A stretch of DNA of 64,000 nucleotides, taken from assembly GCF_902686445.1 (NCBI RefSeq), contig NC_062213.1:7375241-7439240 (forward strand), given 5' to 3'. Under the pieces are notes generated by a model. The model was not told the origin of the DNA and did not search any database. It saw nothing but the letters and a program-made list of their open reading frames with translations. Below are positions 22,092 through 34,094 of the stretch, in pieces. The first letter of the stretch is position 1; each line of letters begins with the position of its first letter. Source of the DNA: Sciurus carolinensis (lineage: Eukaryota; Chordata; Mammalia; Rodentia; Sciuridae). The position numbers and the translations under genes are program-made.

Positions 22092-23527
22092 AAACAACTC
22101 AACACCAAGAAAACAAACAACCCCATTAAAAGTGGGCAAAGATCTGAAAACACATTTCTCAAAGAAAGACATATAAATGGCCCATTGGTCTATGAAATGG
22201 TGTTCAACATCATTAATCATCAAGAAAATACAAATCAAGAACAAAATGAGCTATTACCTCACACCTGTTAAGATGGCAATTATCAGAAAAACAAAAGATA
22301 AGTATTAGTGAGAATGTGGAGAAAAGGGAACTCTGTATACTGCTGAAGAGAATGTGAATTAATAGAGCTATTATGGAAAATGATAAATAGAACTATAGTA
22401 TGATCCAAAAAAATTCTTCTTCCAGGTAAATTGAAATCAGTATGTCAAAGAGGTGTCTGAATCCCCATACCCATTGCAACATTATTCACAATCACAAGAT
22501 ATGGAAATATCCTAAGCACCCTTCAATTGATGGATAGAAAAGAAATTGTAATACATATCACAAACAGTGTTAGGCTCTTTAACTGTAAAAAGTGAGATAC
22601 TGTCTTTTGCCACATGGACAAAACTGGGAGACCTTATGCGAAGTGAAATGTGCTGGTGTTATAGTTAGATTTTGTGTGACTGCAACCAAAGTAAATGATA
22701 AGAACAATTTAGAGGAGGGAAAGTTTACTTGGGGCTTGCTGTTTCAGAGGTGTGGGCTCATAGACAACTGGCTTCATTGCTCTAGGCCGGAGGTGGAGCA
22801 GAACACCATGGGGGAAGAGCCTGGTGTAGGAAAGATGCTCAGCTCATGGTGGGATCAGGAAGTAGAAGTAGTGGGAAGGGGCCACAGGAAGATGCACCCT
22901 TCCAAGGCACACTACCAGTGACACCATTCCCAGCCACGCTCCACCTACCTAGGTACCACCCAGTTAGTCCACTCAAACAATGATGGGCTGGTTAGTTTAT
23001 AGCTCTCATATTCTAGTCCTTTAACCTCTGAGTACTCCTGCATTACAGGAGTTTTCAGGGGACAGCCCTGTCCAAACCATAACAAACAGATACAGAAAGA
23101 AAAATACTGTAAATTCTCACTTATATACAAATATTTTTTTAAATATGAAAACACTAATGTTGAATAAATAGAAACAGAGAGTATTGCTGTGGTTACCAGT
23201 GGCAGAAAAGAGCAGGAAATGGGGTGAAGTAGGTAGGAGGACCAAGTTGCAATTAGGTAGAATTAATAAGTCTAGAGATCTAATTCCAACTGGAGGACTA
23301 TGGTTAATTATCATGTATTATATACTGAAATGTTGCTAAGAGAGTAGATTTTAGTTGCTCCTAACACACATGCATGCACACACAACCACACACTCATGGA
23401 CACTCAGTAACTATGAAAAACAGTAGATATGTAATTGGGTTACATAGAAATCATTTCACTATGTGTATGTATATCAAAATGTTATGTTTTGCACTTTAAA
23501 TGTATATAATTAAAATAATTTTTTTAA
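22092..23527 (+). mobile_element. Older LINE-1 3' portion, split by an LTR
   Basis: Plus-strand L1 with the ORF2 C-terminal landmarks 'aaacaaacaaccccattaaaagtgggcaaag', 'aatggcccattggtctatgaaatggtgttcaacat', 'cattgcaacattattcacaatc' and 'gacaaaactgggagaccttatg'. It then breaks at about 22656. It resumes at 23085 ('acagatacagaaagaaaaatactg') and runs through an L1M-type 3' UTR ('gaggactatggttaattat...tatactgaaatgttgctaagagagtagatttta') to an A/T-rich end. The interrupting LTR occupies 22657-23084. Older and more diverged than the 12.7-18 kb L1. Confidence 0.88.
22657..23084 (-). mobile_element. MaLR-type solo LTR inserted in an L1
   Basis: On the minus strand it starts TGTTATGGTTTGGAC and includes a 'cccctgaaaactcctg', 'gaggttaaaggactagaata' and 'taactgggtggtacc' series. 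This follows the MST/MLT1 MaLR LTR pattern and resembles the LTR at 36517. Plus-strand limits TG...CA are present. A clean 5-bp target duplication was not found (GCTGG on the left, AACAG on the right), so it has decayed or the edges are slightly off. The L1 reads through once the segment is removed. Confidence 0.75.
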
Positions 23528-23690
23528 AGTTTCATAGCTGGTTAACCAGGACATTGGACTAGTTAAGAGTCAAAATCTCAATCTCTTTCTTTTTTGTCTT
23601 GCTCCCATCTCGCTGGGTAATGTTTAAGAAATGATGGTTGACAGTAAGAAAATTAAGAGGGTGTCAGAGGAGAGATTAGATGGATGGTGG
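23528..23690. other. Unique sequence
   Basis: No element identified; it leads directly into the GATA array. Confidence 0.4.
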
Positions 23691-23691
23691 A

Positions 23692-23746
23692 CAGATAGAG
23701 TAGATAAATGGATAGATGATAGAAAATAGGTAAATGATAGATAGAT

Positions 23747-23793
<47 letters not shown>
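23692..23793 (+). repeat. (GATA)n microsatellite with degenerate left flank
   Basis: A perfect GATA run of nearly 12 units at 23747-23793 is preceded by about 55 bp of imperfect GATA/GATG words. Length and purity predict high allele variability. Confidence 0.96.
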
Positions 23794-23795
23794 GG

Positions 23796-24615
23796 CTAGA
23801 TGGAGGAAATGGTCAAGAAGCTATATTCTTACCCCTTGTGTGGAGAGGAACTTCCTGGAGAGTGAGGAAAGGAACTGATAGAGCCAGGGCCCCTCACTTT
23901 TGGCATGAAATTTTTGAAACCAGAATAAGCCTGAAATCCTGGTGCTTCAGAAAGGGGTTTAGAATTACACCCATAGTCACCTAAAATGTCTTCCTCGGGT
24001 CTGCAAATTATACAGATGTAAGTATGACTGTGATCTGTTCTTCTCTCATGTGCCCAAGTCATTCTCTGCCACTAAAGACACATATGTGAGCATCAAACCT
24101 CCTACTTCGACAACCTTCTGAGAGTTGGTGCTCCTGCTATGTGTGACCAACAATTTTCCACTGAAGAAATATAGCAGTAATTACAGGCTGAGTGCAAAGC
24201 CACAGACCTCATTTGCTGGGTGTTATCTAATATGTGATAAAAACTCAACTGGCAGAAGACTTGGGCAGGAGATGGCATTGAGCTGAATTGCCCCATAGAG
24301 TGAATATTGATTATGTCTCCATCATACTGCAGTGTCTTGACTGTGAATTCAGTGAGAAGTAATTATGCACTTTAAAATAATGTGTCCAGTTGAAAGGGAT
24401 GGAACTTGCAAAGGATTATAGGAATTCTTGCATGATAATGGGGATATGCTGAGTTTGTTGAGGGTCCTATTCTGGAAAACTTCCTGCCTCTGGGCTCACA
24501 GAAGAGTCACCAGAACTTACTATAGCTGTCAGAATCCAAGGAACCTCACAATAATGGCAGGTGACCAAGTTCAGTAGACAAATGCCAATCATAAGGATCA
24601 GCACCATTTTCTCAA
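23796..24615. other. Unique sequence, no feature seen
   Basis: No named repeat or exon. Overlapping minus frames of 64-77 codons are not coding-like. Confidence 0.4.
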
Positions 24616-24617
24616 TG

Positions 24618-24715
24618 ATAACTGTTATGTTATTAGTTGCTTTCTATGTGCCAGACACTAATTTACAAATTGCATCTGATTTAATTCTCTAGAATACAGG
24701 TTAGTAAACTAAGAC
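24618..24715 (+). mobile_element. MIR SINE fragment
   Basis: It carries the MIR core 'gctttctatgtgccagacactaa', 'catctgatttaattctctagaatacagg' and 'gtaaactaag'. These correspond to 'tactatgtgccaggcactgt...atttaatcctcac...gaaactgag'. Confidence 0.75.
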
Positions 24716-25220
24716 CAGAAGAAAAAATTTAGCATGCCCCTGTTTTGTAAGAAAGATTTCAATACAGACAAAGTCTTAGATTTGTCCAGTTTGAGTTTTT
24801 CCCACACTATTGGATTTGAGAAACTGGATTTATAAGCTATCTGACCCAATCTATGCCCTGCAGTTTCCACTTTTGCCTGGCACCACACAGACCTCCTTGG
24901 CACCTCCTTCCCAGTGGGAGTCCTCAGCATGCTGTGTGACAAGTGTTTTTGATGGTTATGTTTCTGTTTAACAAGTAAAACACTCCACTCAATTTAACCC
25001 ATTTTCCTGGAAGTAATTTCAGCCACAGGAAGTTTAAAAGGTAGGCACTGTTTATGACAAAACTCAATTGTCCAATTATAAGGGATGATAGAATAGAGTA
25101 AGTCTACTGGATGAAACAGTAAGCACCCAATCAAATACATCATGTGGTCTAGGGTTAGGATCATGCTAACTGAAAAGGGCAGGATATAAAATTCTGTCTT
25201 TATAATTGAATTTGATTGTC
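24716..25220. other. Unique AT-rich sequence
   Basis: No element identified. Confidence 0.4.
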
Positions 25221-25344
25221 AACAAAGACTCAGTGATGATCCAGATACTCATTGAGACACTGTGTGAACAGTGGTAACTCAGTAGATGCTCTCCACCAAG
25301 GAAGTTCACAGTCTACAGGGAATAAAGATAAATAAAAATCACGC

Positions 25345-25501
25345 AATCTGAGGCAGGAGGATTGCAAGTTCAAAGCTAGCTTCAGCAATTTAACAAGGGC
25401 CTAAGCAACTTAATGAGACCCTGTCTCAAAATAAAAAATAAAAAAAGGCTGGGGATGTGGCTCAGTATTGAAGTACCCCTGGGTTCAATCCCTAGTACCA
25501 A
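25345..25501 (+). mobile_element. B1-dID composite SINE (5'-truncated)
   Basis: It starts inside the B1 half at 'ctgaggcaggaggattgcaag'. An A-rich linker (25431-25447) and the ID half ('ggctggggatgtggctcagtattg...gggttcaatccctagtacc') follow. The missing first ~40 bases of B1 indicate 5' truncation. It interrupts an L2 copy. Confidence 0.92.
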
Positions 25502-25507
25502 AATATA

Positions 25508-25532
25508 AATTAATTAATTAATTAATTAATTC
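25508..25532 (+). repeat. (ATTA)n tail microsatellite of the SINE
   Basis: Six AATT/ATTA tetranucleotide units directly follow the SINE's A-rich end. Such arrays commonly grow from SINE tails. Confidence 0.93.
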
Positions 25533-26089
25533 AAACTATGACAACTGTAGTGAATCAGAAGTAGAAAAGCAGAATATTTGCATTTAGTTTAACTAGACTT
25601 TGGTTCATGTGGAAGAAAGGAGGTGTTCCTGACATGTGTAGGGCATGTTGGGATTGCCCAGCAATGAATGGGAGAGAAGGTTCAAGGCAGAGGAGGAGGC
25701 AGGACCAGAGTGACGCAGAGGGAAAGCAGAGGGGATGTCTGCATGGCTGGCATCTAGGAAGCAAGCGGGTTGCCGGGAGGTGAGGTCAGAGGTGAGAGGA
25801 CCACCCAGCCGAGCTGTGCCACCAGGCCTGGTGACATCTGAGGCTTTATCCTGAGGGCCTATGAAGTTTCCAAAGGCAAGAGCAGCACGTAGTGCACCCA
25901 CGTTTGCATGGTGAGACGTGCTTTCTGGTCGCCTGCAGAACGTGGCTTACAAGGAGCAACACGAAAGCGCAAACGTGGCGCATGCGTGACCAAGGACGAG
26001 AGACGAGGACCCTGTTTGGACAAGGATGTTGTGTTTCCATTTTTACTTGCCTGCACTTTTCCGCACATTTTCTATGTAATCAATGTTTT

Positions 26090-26470
26090 TTAATGAATAG
26101 GGATTCTGATAATGATATAAAGTCAAATAAGGATGTGCATGAGGCCCTCATCCAGGCCAGAAGTGACCTCCCGGGCTGAGCGAAGCGCCTGCGGCTCCTC
26201 GCCCGGCGCCTGTGCCTGCCCCGCGGCGCTGTCGCCGGGCTGTGGTCCTTGCCCCGGCTGCTGTCTTCTCTAGACCATACCCAAAGAACAGCTTCTGTCA
26301 TCGATCAAAGGCTGCAGCTCTCCTGGAGCCATTAATCAATTTCACCAGCTGTTTATAGCTTTATTTACTACAAAGGAAGCAAGGTAATCCCTGTAAACTC
26401 AATAGATCTAAATTAACTGCATGTTCAGGAGCCAGCGTAGAGAGAATTATTGCTTCCTGACTCGGGGATG
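26090..26470. promoter_or_regulatory. Candidate conserved enhancer: CpG patch plus dense developmental TF motifs
   Basis: Repeat-free segment with abrupt composition changes. A CpG-rich patch (about 26175-26250) abuts an AT-rich motif cluster. This contains GATCAAAGG, a full TCF/LEF consensus (26303-26311); ATTAATCAAT, homeodomain/ONECUT-like (26331-26340); CAGCTG, an E-box palindrome (26346-26351); and TGTTTAT, FOX-like (26350-26356), followed by CDX/HOX-like TTTAT words. Tight spacing of lineage-factor sites in unique non-coding DNA is typical of vertebrate developmental enhancers. Conservation was not tested, so the call is an inference from composition and motif density. Confidence 0.35.
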
Positions 26471-26829
26471 GAGAGAAAGGACTAGCAGGCGAACCCGGGA
26501 CGGAGGCTCGCCTTGCCGCCAGGTCCAGGAGGGCCAGCTCAAAGGACACTTGCCCCACTAGGTCTCCATAACGAGGCCTCAGCATGGAGCGGGCTGGGCT
26601 CCCCCCGCGCTCAGAGTCAGCGTTGGCTTCCCGGGCAGAGCCATCTCCTTTCCCTCCTTTGCTCTCCTTCCTTGGCTCCTCCACCTGCCCACCATTGCTT
26701 TCCTGGCCACAGGACACATTCTTGATGAGTGTTTAAAAATTTTCTCAGAATCATTTTCAATTAATTTTGTCATGATAATTTTGAATTTGTTTCTATTTGT
26801 TTAATGACATTATATTCAGTCCAGATCTT

Positions 26830-27000
26830 CTGAGCACCAACTGAATAACCAGAGAAGATACCTGTATTTTATGTGCCAGGAATATGCTGGGTTCTTTCAT
26901 GCCACTGGATTTTTTTTTTTTTTAACTTGTGAAAACAATCCTGGAAAGTAAATACTAACCTTCTTAGCTAAACGATAAGACAACTGAGGCTTCGAAAATG
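26830..27000 (+). mobile_element. MIR SINE fragment with internal poly-T
   Basis: It has MIR-like 'tattttatgtgccaggaatatgctgggttctttcatg' and, after a T16-type run near 26910-26925, 'aaacaatcctggaaagtaaatacta' and 'aacgataagacaactgaggcttcg' (MIR 'cagatgaggaaactgaggc'). Confidence 0.6.
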
Positions 27001-28580
27001 AAATAAATCCCTGATGTCACAAGACTGGCTAGAAGGTCTTCCCCTGGGGCTTCGACCTGCTTCTAACCATGCTTCTTCTACATCACGGTGCTGGTGGTCG
27101 GCTCCGTGGGGCCAAGACAGCTCGCCTTTCCTGCACGACTTCTTCCCGCTGCTCCCAGCCTTCCTTCTTTCTCGCTTCCTGCAGACTCCCATCAGCAGCA
27201 CTGCATATTCTAAACTTACCCCAAGGCCTTGTAACACCTCAGGCAAACCATACCTTCCCATCAGCCACTTCTTGTGCCTGCAAGGTTGTGGCCTCTTTGC
27301 ATCCCCAGCAAGTGCCCAGGAGGCCAGTTCCTGCAAACCTGGGGGGAGTTGCCTGACCCGTCGCCTCACTTTCCTGCCTCCTGTTCTGTACCCCTGTGAT
27401 CCTGGCTCACACTCCAACCCCTGCACCTGTCACTCCATTGCATGTATCACCAGGTCCCCACAGGTAGCAAAAGGGTTGTCACAGAATACACACTCACTTT
27501 GTCACAGTCACTGGATTGAAACAGGAAAGAAGAGCCTGCCCCTCAAATGGCATTGAAGGGACAAAACTTAAACACTTGCAAAACAATGGGACAGATGTAT
27601 AAGCAGACAAGCTTCATCATTACAAACTTACTGTATCACCCTAAGACAAGGGCCAGTGTCACGACATCAGGCAAAATAGCAACAGGAGGTTATTACCGCA
27701 GGTCACCATGGTTTTCCCTTCTCTTGCCTTCTGTGCATATTTATTTTCTGGCAAGCCAGACAGCAGCAGACGGATGACATAGCATGCTTCGCATCCTCCA
27801 CAGTCTGAATCCAGCGCGAACTCCAGTCTCCATGTAATTACAGGCACTTGCTATTTTTGCACTGTTCCCATCCAGACTAAAAATGCTCGTGTTCCTTTTT
27901 CTCCATGGACTCACCACGACTCTCCGCCAGCCTCTGAGGCTGGAGGCTCCCTGTGCTAATCCATGTCCCTGTGCTTCGCCATCTGCCCTGCTCCACAGCT
28001 GCTCATCTTCCAGGGCTCACAGGGACGTCGACTGTCATGCAGATGCTGCTGACACTGTCCTGAACCCAGAGGTGTGGGCCTCCCAGGGGTTCGTGCTCTG
28101 CATAGGATTTCCTTCTGTGCTGTCTCTCTGTGCCTGGAGGAGGGAAGCAGAACCCAGCACCTCCTGATGCTTAAGGTCTGACCTGAGCTCTTTTGAGCTC
28201 CCTGGCCTTCTGGTATAAGGAGGATTCGATGTGCCCAGGGATGGGGACTGTAATCCAGCGCTCACAGCTGCCATGACACCTTGCAGGGACAACCCCTCAC
28301 ACAGCCACCCCGCCCCCCAGAGAATCAGCCCACCCCACTTCACTCCTGCCCTTCCGTCCGCTTGAGCCCCCAGAGTGATCCTTCTGAAACCCACACCTGA
28401 TGGCTTCCCTGCCTCTAGCCCTTGACCAGAAACTGGCTCTCCTGTGATGGCGCCCACAGGCTCTCCTGTGGCCTGTGCTCAGCCCCACCTCACTCACACC
28501 TCCGGGACTTGGCCCAGGCACTCTCTCCTGCTCAGCTTCTCTTCCTCGCTCTCCTTGCTTCTACTTCTTAAGAATTAGGT
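27001..28580. other. Unique, GC-rich sequence with overlapping open frames
   Basis: No repeat identified with confidence. Several frames are open together, including 180 codons plus (27014-27556), 152 codons minus (26968-27426) and 140 codons minus (28035-28457). They are Pro/Ser/Cys-rich and unlike any family I know. Open frames on opposite strands over the same bases argue for composition rather than coding. Confidence 0.4.
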
Positions 28581-28660
28581 CTCTGGGATGAGGGCGCAGC
28601 TCAGCTGTAGAGCACTTGCCTTGCCCAGCACTGCAAGCATAAATAAAGAAAGAAAGAAAT
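28581..28660 (+). mobile_element. ID-family SINE fragment
   Basis: 'gatgagggcgcagctcag', 'tgtagagcacttgcc' and 'ttgcccagcactgcaagc' follow the tRNA-Ala-derived ID element (A-box 'agctcagt.gtagagc', 'gcacttgcctagc'). An AAATAAAGAAAGAAAG tail follows. It lacks the B1 half, so it is a stand-alone ID rather than B1-dID. Confidence 0.8.
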
Positions 28661-28748
28661 GGAAGAAACCCGTTCATATCTTAGAAGTTCATTCCTTTGA
28701 AGAGTTTCCCCTAATATTTCAGCACGCCCTTCCCTACCCCAGTGCAAA

Positions 28749-28795
28749 TACACACACACACACACGCACAGGCACACACAGACATACACACACAC
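28749..28795 (+). repeat. (CA)n-rich microsatellite, interrupted
   Basis: CA dinucleotides broken by CG, GG and GACAT interruptions; the purest run is at 28749-28764. Confidence 0.9.
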
Positions 28796-29104
28796 TCTCT
28801 CCTTCTGAATGCTCCTGCTACTACTTTCTTCATGGTGCCTAACACATATGACAATTGCCTGGGTATCAGGGTGCTATTTTCTGAAACACGCCTTTTCTCT
28901 TTGGTGTTTTCTTGAGTTCACTTCCTGCCCCTTTGGTCCAGAGGTTTCCACAGCTTCAAGGAGCTGAAGGATCATTAGCAAGATTGGGAGCCAAGATGAT
29001 TGAGTCCTGTGGTGGGTACCAAGACTCCATGTGAAAGGTCACTTGGGACCAAACATGGCAGGGTAACCTCCACTGCGTGGAGAACATTCTCCAATTGTGA
29101 GGCA

Positions 29105-29705
29105 ACATGCTAGTTTTTCACTGCTGCCATAAAATTTCATATATTTAGGTCTATAAAAACCCATATATTATGTCATAGTTCTGTAGTTCAGAAGTCTGGA
29201 CCCAGTATGCCAAGTCCTCTGCTTAAGGTCTCAGAAGTTCAAGATCCAGGTATCAGCAGATCATCTTACTTCCTAGAGGCTATGGTGATCAACCTACTTC
29301 CCACCCTGTTCAGATTGTCTGCCAAACTCAGTCCCTAGTGGTTGTGGGACTGAGGTCCCCATTTCCTGCACTCCGCTGGCCTCTGGTCCGAGAGGCTGCC
29401 TACAACCTCTCAAGCTTCTCCTGGGCCCCCCTCCAGCAGGGCAGGTGCTGTCCTTCCCAGGTTTTGGATATCTCTACCCTTTTGGTGTTTTTGTTTTGTT
29501 TTGTTTGTTTTCTGCATCTCTTTTGTTCTAGCCAGAGAAGTTTCTTAGGCTCATGTTATTAAATTGAGTTTACCGAAACATCCAGGATGATCTCCCTCTT
29601 GCAAAACCCATGACTATAATTATATCTGTGGTGTTCCTTTGGTCACATAATGTAGCACACTCACAGAATTCAAGGTTTAGGGCATGGGGGCTTGTTCTGT
29701 CTGTC
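29105..29705 (-). mobile_element. Ancient LTR or related repeat, probably MaLR/MLT1-like
   Basis: The left edge reads 'tagtttttcactgctgccataaaat...tcatagttctgtagttcagaagtctgg'. The right part reads 'catccaggatgatctccctcttgcaaaacc' and 'cacagaattcaaggtttagggcatggg'. Both are recurring landmarks of an old mammalian repeat usually seen with MaLR-type ends. Heavily diverged; the subfamily cannot be named by eye. Confidence 0.5.
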
Positions 29706-32700
29706 ACAGGCAGCAAAGACAAGAGGGTACTGTGTGCTCCTCTCTCCTCTACAACCCCAAGATCACACAAGGCCACACCACCACATAGTCTCTATGCAGC
29801 CAAACCCCTCTAAACTGGAACAAGGAAGGAGTGGAATGGTTAGTCTAAGATTCGACTGAGTTGAATGTGCAGAAGCTGAGTGGATTAAAGAGGCTGTTAG
29901 GTCCATGCCTTGAGTTCAGACTTGGTTGCTCAACAGAATAGTGCAAATGTGATTTTTCTCTCTTCTACCCAATGAATGCTGACTTGTGAGAAAAGACAAA
30001 AACTACTAGTTAAAAGAAATAAATCAGCTATTATAGACTGCTGTTAAATCAGCAATCTACTTTACTACTGATTCTATTTTACTGGGCTTGTAGGTTACCT
30101 AAACTGTGTATAGACTTATTTCAAATGTGCCCGTCACATAGAAAATGCCCAGTTATTCAGCTATCATTTTACCTTCTAAATGGATTTCATGGCAAAAAAT
30201 GTTCTCATGATGTAGAGAAGGGAGAAGGCTTCTGCATACTCTTTCTAGGATATGAGAACAAGGTGGCAGTGGAAATCCCAGGAACTTCAAATGAAACATC
30301 ACTGAGAACTTCATGAGCACAGAACTTTTACCACCCCACACCTGGAGAGGGCAGGAAGCAAGCCCTGAGCATAGACAGTCTTTAAACACAAGAAGATTCT
30401 AATCTTAGCTAAGAAAGTACCAGGTAAGAAGAAAGAAGGGGGGAACTTTGGGAAATGTGTCCCATTCTAAACCAATGTGAGTAAATTTCATGTTTAGAGG
30501 GGGTGCTGGCAGTCAGAAAAGGACAGCGGGTTGGGTCTCTGGGTCTGAGCAGTTGTATGGAACCTTTGGAGGCTAGGTAGGTGGACAGGAATGGTGGTAC
30601 AGGTAAGAGGGAGTCTCACACCATTTTCTGACCCCCGTCTGCAGAATCAACACATAATTTTTCCATGTGTAAAATGAGGACATTCAGTTTTCTCTTCATT
30701 TATTCATTCACTCATCCACATTTCCACCACAATAATTCTGAAGTGTTCAACCTATCTTTCTGGCAGGTTTGAAGTGAACCCTTAAAGAACCCAAGACTAG
30801 CAGAGGTCTGTGGAGCAAAGTGAAAAAGAGACTGGAGCAAGGCGATGCAGAGGGCCAACCCACAGAAGTGCCATCTGAGGCCAGAATGAGAAAAAGACAA
30901 AGGCACGTGTTAAAATCTGGGATAGTCATTCATCGATGCTTTCTGCCTTTTGCGGTTTTATTTTCCTGTTATGTGATTTCATTTTCTCACCTTTCTTAGC
31001 ATATCACTTAGCCTTCCCTTTCCACATGGGTGTGTGTCGCCTTGACTTGGCAACACACATTTACAACTAACTCAAGTCCTTCCTTTCTGTTCACAAGTAG
31101 TGTCATAGCAACATGGTCTTCATTCCTCCCTCCTGTCCCTGCTTCATTGTTCCCTATCTTTTACTTACATATAAGCAGATCTATGTATATATGGAATTAC
31201 CATAAACAGACGTTTACCAAGAGACTGTCAGGAGGTGTGGGAGAGGCGGAGCCCCTCTGTAGTTCTGTGAGAAGTCCTCAGACCTCCAGTGAGCCTGCGC
31301 CCTGGACTATATCTCACTGGTTCTGGGTTCTGTCTCTGCTTAGGTCGGGTGGAGTTGGGATTTCCCTCCCCGCAGGCCAGGTCAGACTCCAGTCACCAGA
31401 ATCCTCCAGGTCAGGCCTTGCTGAGAACACAGTACGTTTCAAGCCACTCCTTTTCCTCTGGAGGCACAGAGGAATTCCACTCTGATATTTACTATGAGGA
31501 CCTCCAGAGAGCTCCTGGAGGTAAAACTCACAAAGGCTGACTCCCCCCGTGACAGGTCGCCCTGGCCTTTCCACCTACCAGATGCATCCACCCTGAGCCC
31601 TGGGCAACCCATCAGTGACTGTCCAGGCCTTCTTGCCAGCACTGATTCTGACGGGGGGTGTCTGCTGGTGAGTCAGCCGCGATGAGCTGAGCCTCCCTGT
31701 CCTCATCTGCCTGTTTCTGACCTCGGGGACATTACTTTTCCCTGTGTCCTACCTCTGTTACAGAGCCAAGAAGAGCTGTTGAGTTTTCAACCCATTCAGC
31801 TCTTTCCTTCTTTTGACTAGAGAAACAGATTCCAAACTCTGGGTGTGTGAAATCAGAGACAGGAAGTCTCCCTTGGAGCATTCAGATCTACTTACATCTA
31901 GTCGTCATAGGTTCTCTGAAGTAGAAATGATTAGATCCACGGGCAACTGGAAAACGGAGGCTTAGGGATGGGGAAGCATGCCTGGGTCACAGAAGTGGAC
32001 CTCCAGGGGCTGGGACGAGGCCCAGGGGGCGGACTCCCAGTCCAAGGCAGGTGCAGTACCTACATCTTCTTTCCCAGTGGACTGATCAAATTCGCTTCCT
32101 TTTCCAGTTTTAAGTTCTTTTATAGTCCTTTTACTTTAAGTCCTTTTATAGAAAGACATAGGCTAACAAACAAAAGTAGTTAGTGGACGTCGTTCTTGCC
32201 CAGAAAGTACAAACCCTTTCATGTTCAAGACAGTCTCATTTCATGCTCATGACAGACTTTGAACATGAGTGAGGACATTGCTCAGGCACTCCAGCTCTGG
32301 ACAGGTCTCTGAACTTCAGGATGAATGGGCCAAGAGATTAGTAATCGTCTGCATGATGCTGAGAATACAGAGTGGTTTACTGTATCCTAGTCTAAAGGTA
32401 TTTTCAACTTGAAATCACAGTGTCCATAGTTCCTGTGGATATGTGTGTCTCCCTCTCCAGGCTGTGAGGTCCCAGAAGCCCCAGGAGACTCTTCTTCATT
32501 CCGCTCACCTCGGTGGCTAGCAGCGTGTCTGGCATGTGGTAGGTATGCAGGAATACATGATAAACATGAAGGCAGGAAAGAATGGATGGATTGTTCAGCC
32601 TCTCTAAAGTATTTCAGAAAACCATCTAAAGGTAGGGCTTCCTAGGTCACTCATTCTAGGCCTGGGATTCATGCTAGGAGTTCTTATGGACCTCTAAGAG

Positions 32701-34090
32701 AAGTACAACGTGAACATTCCAACTTTGGCATCTTCAGATGTTCACTTAAGATAATTAAGACAAAAGGTGATGCAGAGCCAGAATCACAAGAACTTGATTG
32801 TCAGTCACATGGATGACAGATGCATCACTCTCAGCTCTTCAAAAATATCCATCTAAATTAAAACATGGAATTTTACAGAATGCTTTACTCCCAGGATAGA
32901 TTTCCAAATCCCAGTAAATCCATGAACCACAGTGCGTGAAACATTTAGCAAGTCCAGCTCCCTAGCTTTACACAGAAGCACTCCATTTTTAAGGTTTTCA
33001 GTATCTATGTTTATTTACTCTTGATATAGGAGAAAATATGAAGTTACCCTGAAAATAGATCACTTTTTCAATGGTACCTGGTTATTTAGCAGCAGAGTAA
33101 ATTCTAGAAAGCAGTGTTGTGACTCCCAGTACAGTTCTGTCTTCCAGCACACTGCATGACCAGCAGTTTGTCCAACAGTTGGTTAATGGTTGATGTCTGG
33201 GACAACAAACAAAGTACTAAAAATAATTTATTTGGAGAGTAAACCAAAATCACAGACTCATTACTCCTGGCTCCTAATTGGCTGGCCCCAGGCTCTGGTC
33301 CTGACATTGTCTCTTGAACACCCGATGCAGAGGACAGGAACTGAGTGTTCTCACCAGTCAGGCAGTGTGGAGCCATTGGCCCAAACTCATTATGTGTTTC
33401 AAGTGCAGAGAGATGCAGAATTTCAGTTCCCCTGAGGCACTGTGGTTTTTCTCTGTTTGTGTGGAAAAAATGAAGAGTAAGCAAAATTAGAGCATCTATT
33501 TTATATCCAATACATTTAGAATCATTATGTTGATCAATGAGGGCTGAAATACACTTTAGTCTCTGTTTTTATTGCATTTTCAGGATTTGAAAGATGCATA
33601 ATGACATGGATTTAGACTAAGAAAAGCAAAACCCAGGGCAGAGATTAATTGGACAAATGTTTCATTGTTTGATAGAAAAGATAGATAGATAATTTGCTTC
33701 CCAAGTTTCAGTGAGAGTGAGGCAACAATGAAGAAAGTGGAAGATCCCAGGGTGCACTTCCTTCTGGTATTTTTATGAAGCACCTAGCTAAAGGCAGTAG
33801 GTTATGCATGTGCTTTGCATTATGTGTAAGAACAGAGAGTTGCTTGAGGCAAAGAAATATTAAATGGAAGAGGAAGAATTTCCAGAATATTCACCACTTT
33901 CTTCAGATATTTGCAAGGTTGGGATGTCGTGTTGACCACAAACTCCCTGTGTTTCTTTTCCATGGAACAGTGCCTGGCTTTGCTACGGTGTTGAAGACCC
34001 AAATCTGGGCGCCCAAGACATGGTTTCTTGGGCCACTCTGCCAAGTTGGACACATCAAGTGAGACAAGATGATCCACATGGTGATTCTAG
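29706..34090. other. Unique sequence, largely featureless
   Basis: A long stretch without a confidently named element. Seen in it: an imperfect local duplication of a 15-base word at 32111-32125 and 32137-32151 (TAAGTTCTTTTATAG / TAAGTCCTTTTATAG), and moderately GC-rich overlapping open frames at 31030-31685. No exon is supported. Weak MIR-like text near 32270-32410 is too diverged to call. Confidence 0.4.
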
Positions 34091-34094
34091 TCAT

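Larger units (their letters stand above)
25225..25885 (-). mobile_element. L2 LINE 3' portion, split by a SINE
   Basis: The plus strand reads as a reversed L2. 'aggaagttcacagtctacagggaataaagataaataaaa' corresponds to the reversed 'gagcttacattctagtgggg...aataaata' region. After the SINE, 'ggtgacatctgaggctttatcctgagggcctatgaagtttcc' matches the reversed '...ggactttggattttattctgagtg...gaagccattgg' region. The SINE and ATTA run occupy 25345-25532. Diverged and non-coding. Confidence 0.55.

Noticed and set aside
23692..23793. Possible CRISPR-like array of direct repeats
   Set aside because: Plain GATA microsatellite in a mammalian genome; no spacers.
27014..27556. 180-codon plus-strand open frame
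   Set aside because: Cys/Ser/Pro-rich and mirrored by a 152-codon minus frame. It starts inside sequence next to a MIR and looks non-coding.
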